32,252 nucleotides of DNA from Lunatimonas lonarensis (GTDB taxonomy: Bacteria; Bacteroidota; Bacteroidia; Cytophagales; Cyclobacteriaceae): NCBI RefSeq assembly GCF_000390185.1, contig NZ_AQHR01000120.1, positions 1-32,252 of the forward strand, in the 5' to 3' direction. The notes below the pieces were generated by a model. That model did no database searches and had not been told where the DNA came from. It saw only the letters and a list, made by a program, of their open reading frames with translations. This document shows, piece after piece, positions 31,058 through 32,252 of this stretch (the first letter of the stretch is position 1; the number at the start of each line of letters is the position of its first letter). The position numbers and the translations under genes are program-made.

Positions 31058-31303
31058 ATGCCACTTACTGATGCACAAAAGAAAATTAAGGCAAAAACAA
31101 AGGTTGAATCGTTAAAATTAGCTGAAGACTTGAGTAATCTCAAAACAAAAATTGATAAACTTTTCGATGATGCTCCAATAGCTGTTGCAAAAGCTACTTC
31201 AAAACAGGAACTTGAAGAACTTATTTCAGAGGTTAAAAATGGAACAGCAACAAATGTGAAAATTTCCAGATTTCTTGACCTAGCCAACGAACTTGGTCTT
31301 TAA
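31058..31303 (+). CDS. Small uncharacterised helical protein
   Basis: An 81-residue protein with no signal peptide and no recognised family. It is lysine- and glutamate-rich and almost entirely predicted helical, with a heptad-like pattern (KLAEDLSNLKTKIDKLFDD, then KQELEELISEVKNGT) and a short C-terminal helix ending LANELGL. It lies 6 nt downstream of the lipoprotein and so probably shares its transcript. A partner or regulator of the upstream lipoprotein is plausible but not shown. Confidence 0.65.
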   Translation: MPLTDAQKKIKAKTKVESLKLAEDLSNLKTKIDKLFDDAPIAVAKATSKQELEELISEVKNGTATNVKISRFLDLANELGL

Positions 31304-31337
31304 TTGAATTAAGGATAGTCAAATAAACTAATTTCCT

Positions 31338-31758
31338 ATGATTTCAAATGTAACTTTTAACTCTACGGAAATAAGAGCAGGTAAAAGCATTGTTATGACA
31401 GTCGAAGCTACCTATCCGATAGTAGTGAATATCTACTGCTTTGTAACGCAACCCCCTCCACCAAAATTCGTTCCCTGCCCAGACTCAAGTACAAACAATA
31501 TCAGAACTTCGTCCATTTGAATTTAAAACTAGTGAACATACTTTCGAGAATAACGGATATGTGGAATTCAAAATAACTGATGTTGAAAGTGAATCTAACA
31601 CTTTTCGAATAGAAATCATGGGTTTAAATTCATGCATGGTACCTAACAAATGAAGCAGAAAATATCGAAACAGTAAAAATATAACTAAACTCAACATTAA
31701 CCTATCAGAGTTAGCAAATTCAGGTTTTGAAACTATAGAATTTGCAATTTATAAATAG
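31338..31758 (+). pseudogene. Uncharacterised gene broken by at least three frameshifts
   Basis: The first frame (31338-31520) encodes MISNVTFNSTEIRAGKSIVM onward, then stops. A sensible continuation sits in the next frame from about 31486 (SELRPFEFKTSEHTFENNGY, then VEFKITDVESESNTFRIEIMG). After about 31637 it moves to a third frame (WYLTNEAENIETVK), and from 31681 back to the second frame (ITKLNINLSELANSGFETIEF), ending at TAG 31758. Joined, this gives about 138 residues with alternating hydrophobic strands, probably a beta-sandwich; no family is recognised. The last frame change coincides with an A5 run at 31675-31679. It is either a decayed gene or affected by base-calling errors. It is the third gene of the accessory cluster. 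Confidence 0.55.
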
Positions 31759-31850
31759 GCTATAGATACTTTATAAGCATTGTCCTTAGATGAGGATCAA
31801 TTGAACTTGGCTAGTAAACATTTAAAAAGTAATACACAAAGTTGCTAATC

Positions 31851-31896
31851 GAGCCCGACCTTAGCTAACTAGCTCAGGTTGGGGCTCTCACATTTT
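31851..31896 (+). terminator. Hairpin with T-tract after the accessory cluster
   Basis: GAGCCC (31851-31856) pairs with GGGCTC (31882-31887), and GACCT with AGGTT inside it (one G:U pair, one bulge). The inner loop contains AGCT twice. TCACATTTTT follows. It resembles an intrinsic terminator with a short spacer before the T-run, about 90 nt after the broken gene. Confidence 0.5.
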
Positions 31897-32252
31897 TCTG
31901 CAGTAGGCATGACCACTTCCTATATCTATCTCATCTTGCCACCTAGCGCAGCTAAGGTTGGCCACATAGGGGTTTCTTCCACCTTTGGCGTAGGGTGCAA
32001 AAAATCCCTGGGCTGTCATGGGGCTTCATTGCCCACCAATACTACCTCGCTTGGCAGCGCTTCGACCTACGGATTACCTAATACAGAGAAACGCTCAGGT
32101 GATGCTCCAGGCCATTGATTCCGGGCCCTGCCTGTTAAGTATCAATAATTGTTTTATCTGACTCTTTGGTTTTGGTGTTGCAGCCATGGGATTATAGTTA
32201 GCGGGTTAAATGTAAGCAGTCGGTTATCCCCCTTGTTGGTTTAGGCAGATGT
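31897..32252. other. Right edge, probable insertion-sequence remnant
   Basis: No intact gene. A plus-strand open frame (31879-32118) has no recognisable family and overlaps the hairpin and the region antisense to the istA-like fragment, so it is not called. The sequence is GC-richer than the cluster to its left, which fits inserted DNA continuing past the window. No terminal inverted repeat could be identified. Confidence 0.35.
32095..32187 (-). pseudogene. IS21-type istA N-terminal fragment
   Basis: On the minus strand, ATG at 32187 opens a 30-residue frame beginning MAATPKPKSQIKQLLILNRQ. This resembles the first helix of IS21-family IstA transposases, which often begin with a SxIKQLLxLxxQG pattern. 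After RQG the match ends and the frame stops at 32095, so the helix-turn-helix and DDE domain are missing. It suggests a truncated or internally deleted element. The match is short and from memory, so confidence is modest. Confidence 0.4.

Noticed and set aside
31879-32118. 79-codon plus-strand frame at the right edge
   Set aside because: Overlaps the hairpin, is antisense to the istA-like fragment, and has no domain; more likely a by-product of IS-remnant sequence.

Overview
The window looks like a chromosomal segment of a free-living, carbohydrate-degrading member of the Bacteroidota, most likely in or near the Cytophagales. The evidence is a SusC/SusD outer-membrane pair, many lipoproteins with SusD-like or atypical lipoboxes, promoters of the Bacteroidetes type (TTTG, about 19 nt, TAnnTTTG), weak Shine-Dalgarno sites, and a secreted enzyme set that this group shares with Planctomycetes and Verrucomicrobia: formylglycine sulfatases, a Gfo/Idh/MocA oxidoreductase with an export signal, a Pirellula-type dehydrogenase/cytochrome c, and a Tat-exported TIM-barrel isomerase. 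The core has balanced to GC-rich composition. Both ends are visibly AT-richer and look accessory.

Left end (1-3117): an accessory stretch with dispersed palindromes and a damaged HigB/HigA-type toxin-antitoxin pair. The toxin has a frameshift near its start. The antitoxin is fused in frame to the signal-peptide region of a second protein resembling the 4-fold beta flower family. A secreted SGNH hydrolase and a TPR lipoprotein follow.

Catabolic core (3139-18894): a minus-strand operon encodes a PQQ dehydrogenase with an embedded cytochrome c domain, a GH10 xylanase and a VAT1-like quinone oxidoreductase. A second minus-strand cluster encodes two sulfatases around a PhoD-like phosphatase. SusC and SusD run divergently from it and end in a strong terminator. 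Together these read as a glycan (possibly sulfated glycan) utilisation locus. Between the two minus-strand clusters (7768-9668) lies the most unusual object in the window: two arrays of about 103-bp imperfect hairpin repeats flanking a lone GxxExxY (PD-(D/E)XK-like) gene.

Middle (19217-24529): an MFS exporter/permease diverges from a possible 26-residue membrane protein, a CrtA/spheroidene-monooxygenase-like protein, a GluQRS-type tRNA modification enzyme, and a secreted beta-propeller protein with a large helical C-terminal domain. Right-core (24534-29954): a Gfo/Idh/MocA oxidoreductase lacking the usual EKP motif diverges from a two-gene operon encoding a 1024-residue dehydrogenase/HEAT/cytochrome c lipoprotein and a hydroxypyruvate-isomerase-like enzyme, closed by a clear terminator.

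Right end (29995-32252): AT-rich accessory DNA with tandem small hairpins, two uncharacterised genes (one lipoprotein), a third gene broken by several frameshifts, a hairpin, and the 5' start of an IS21-type istA remnant on the minus strand. No tRNA, rRNA or CRISPR array was recognised.
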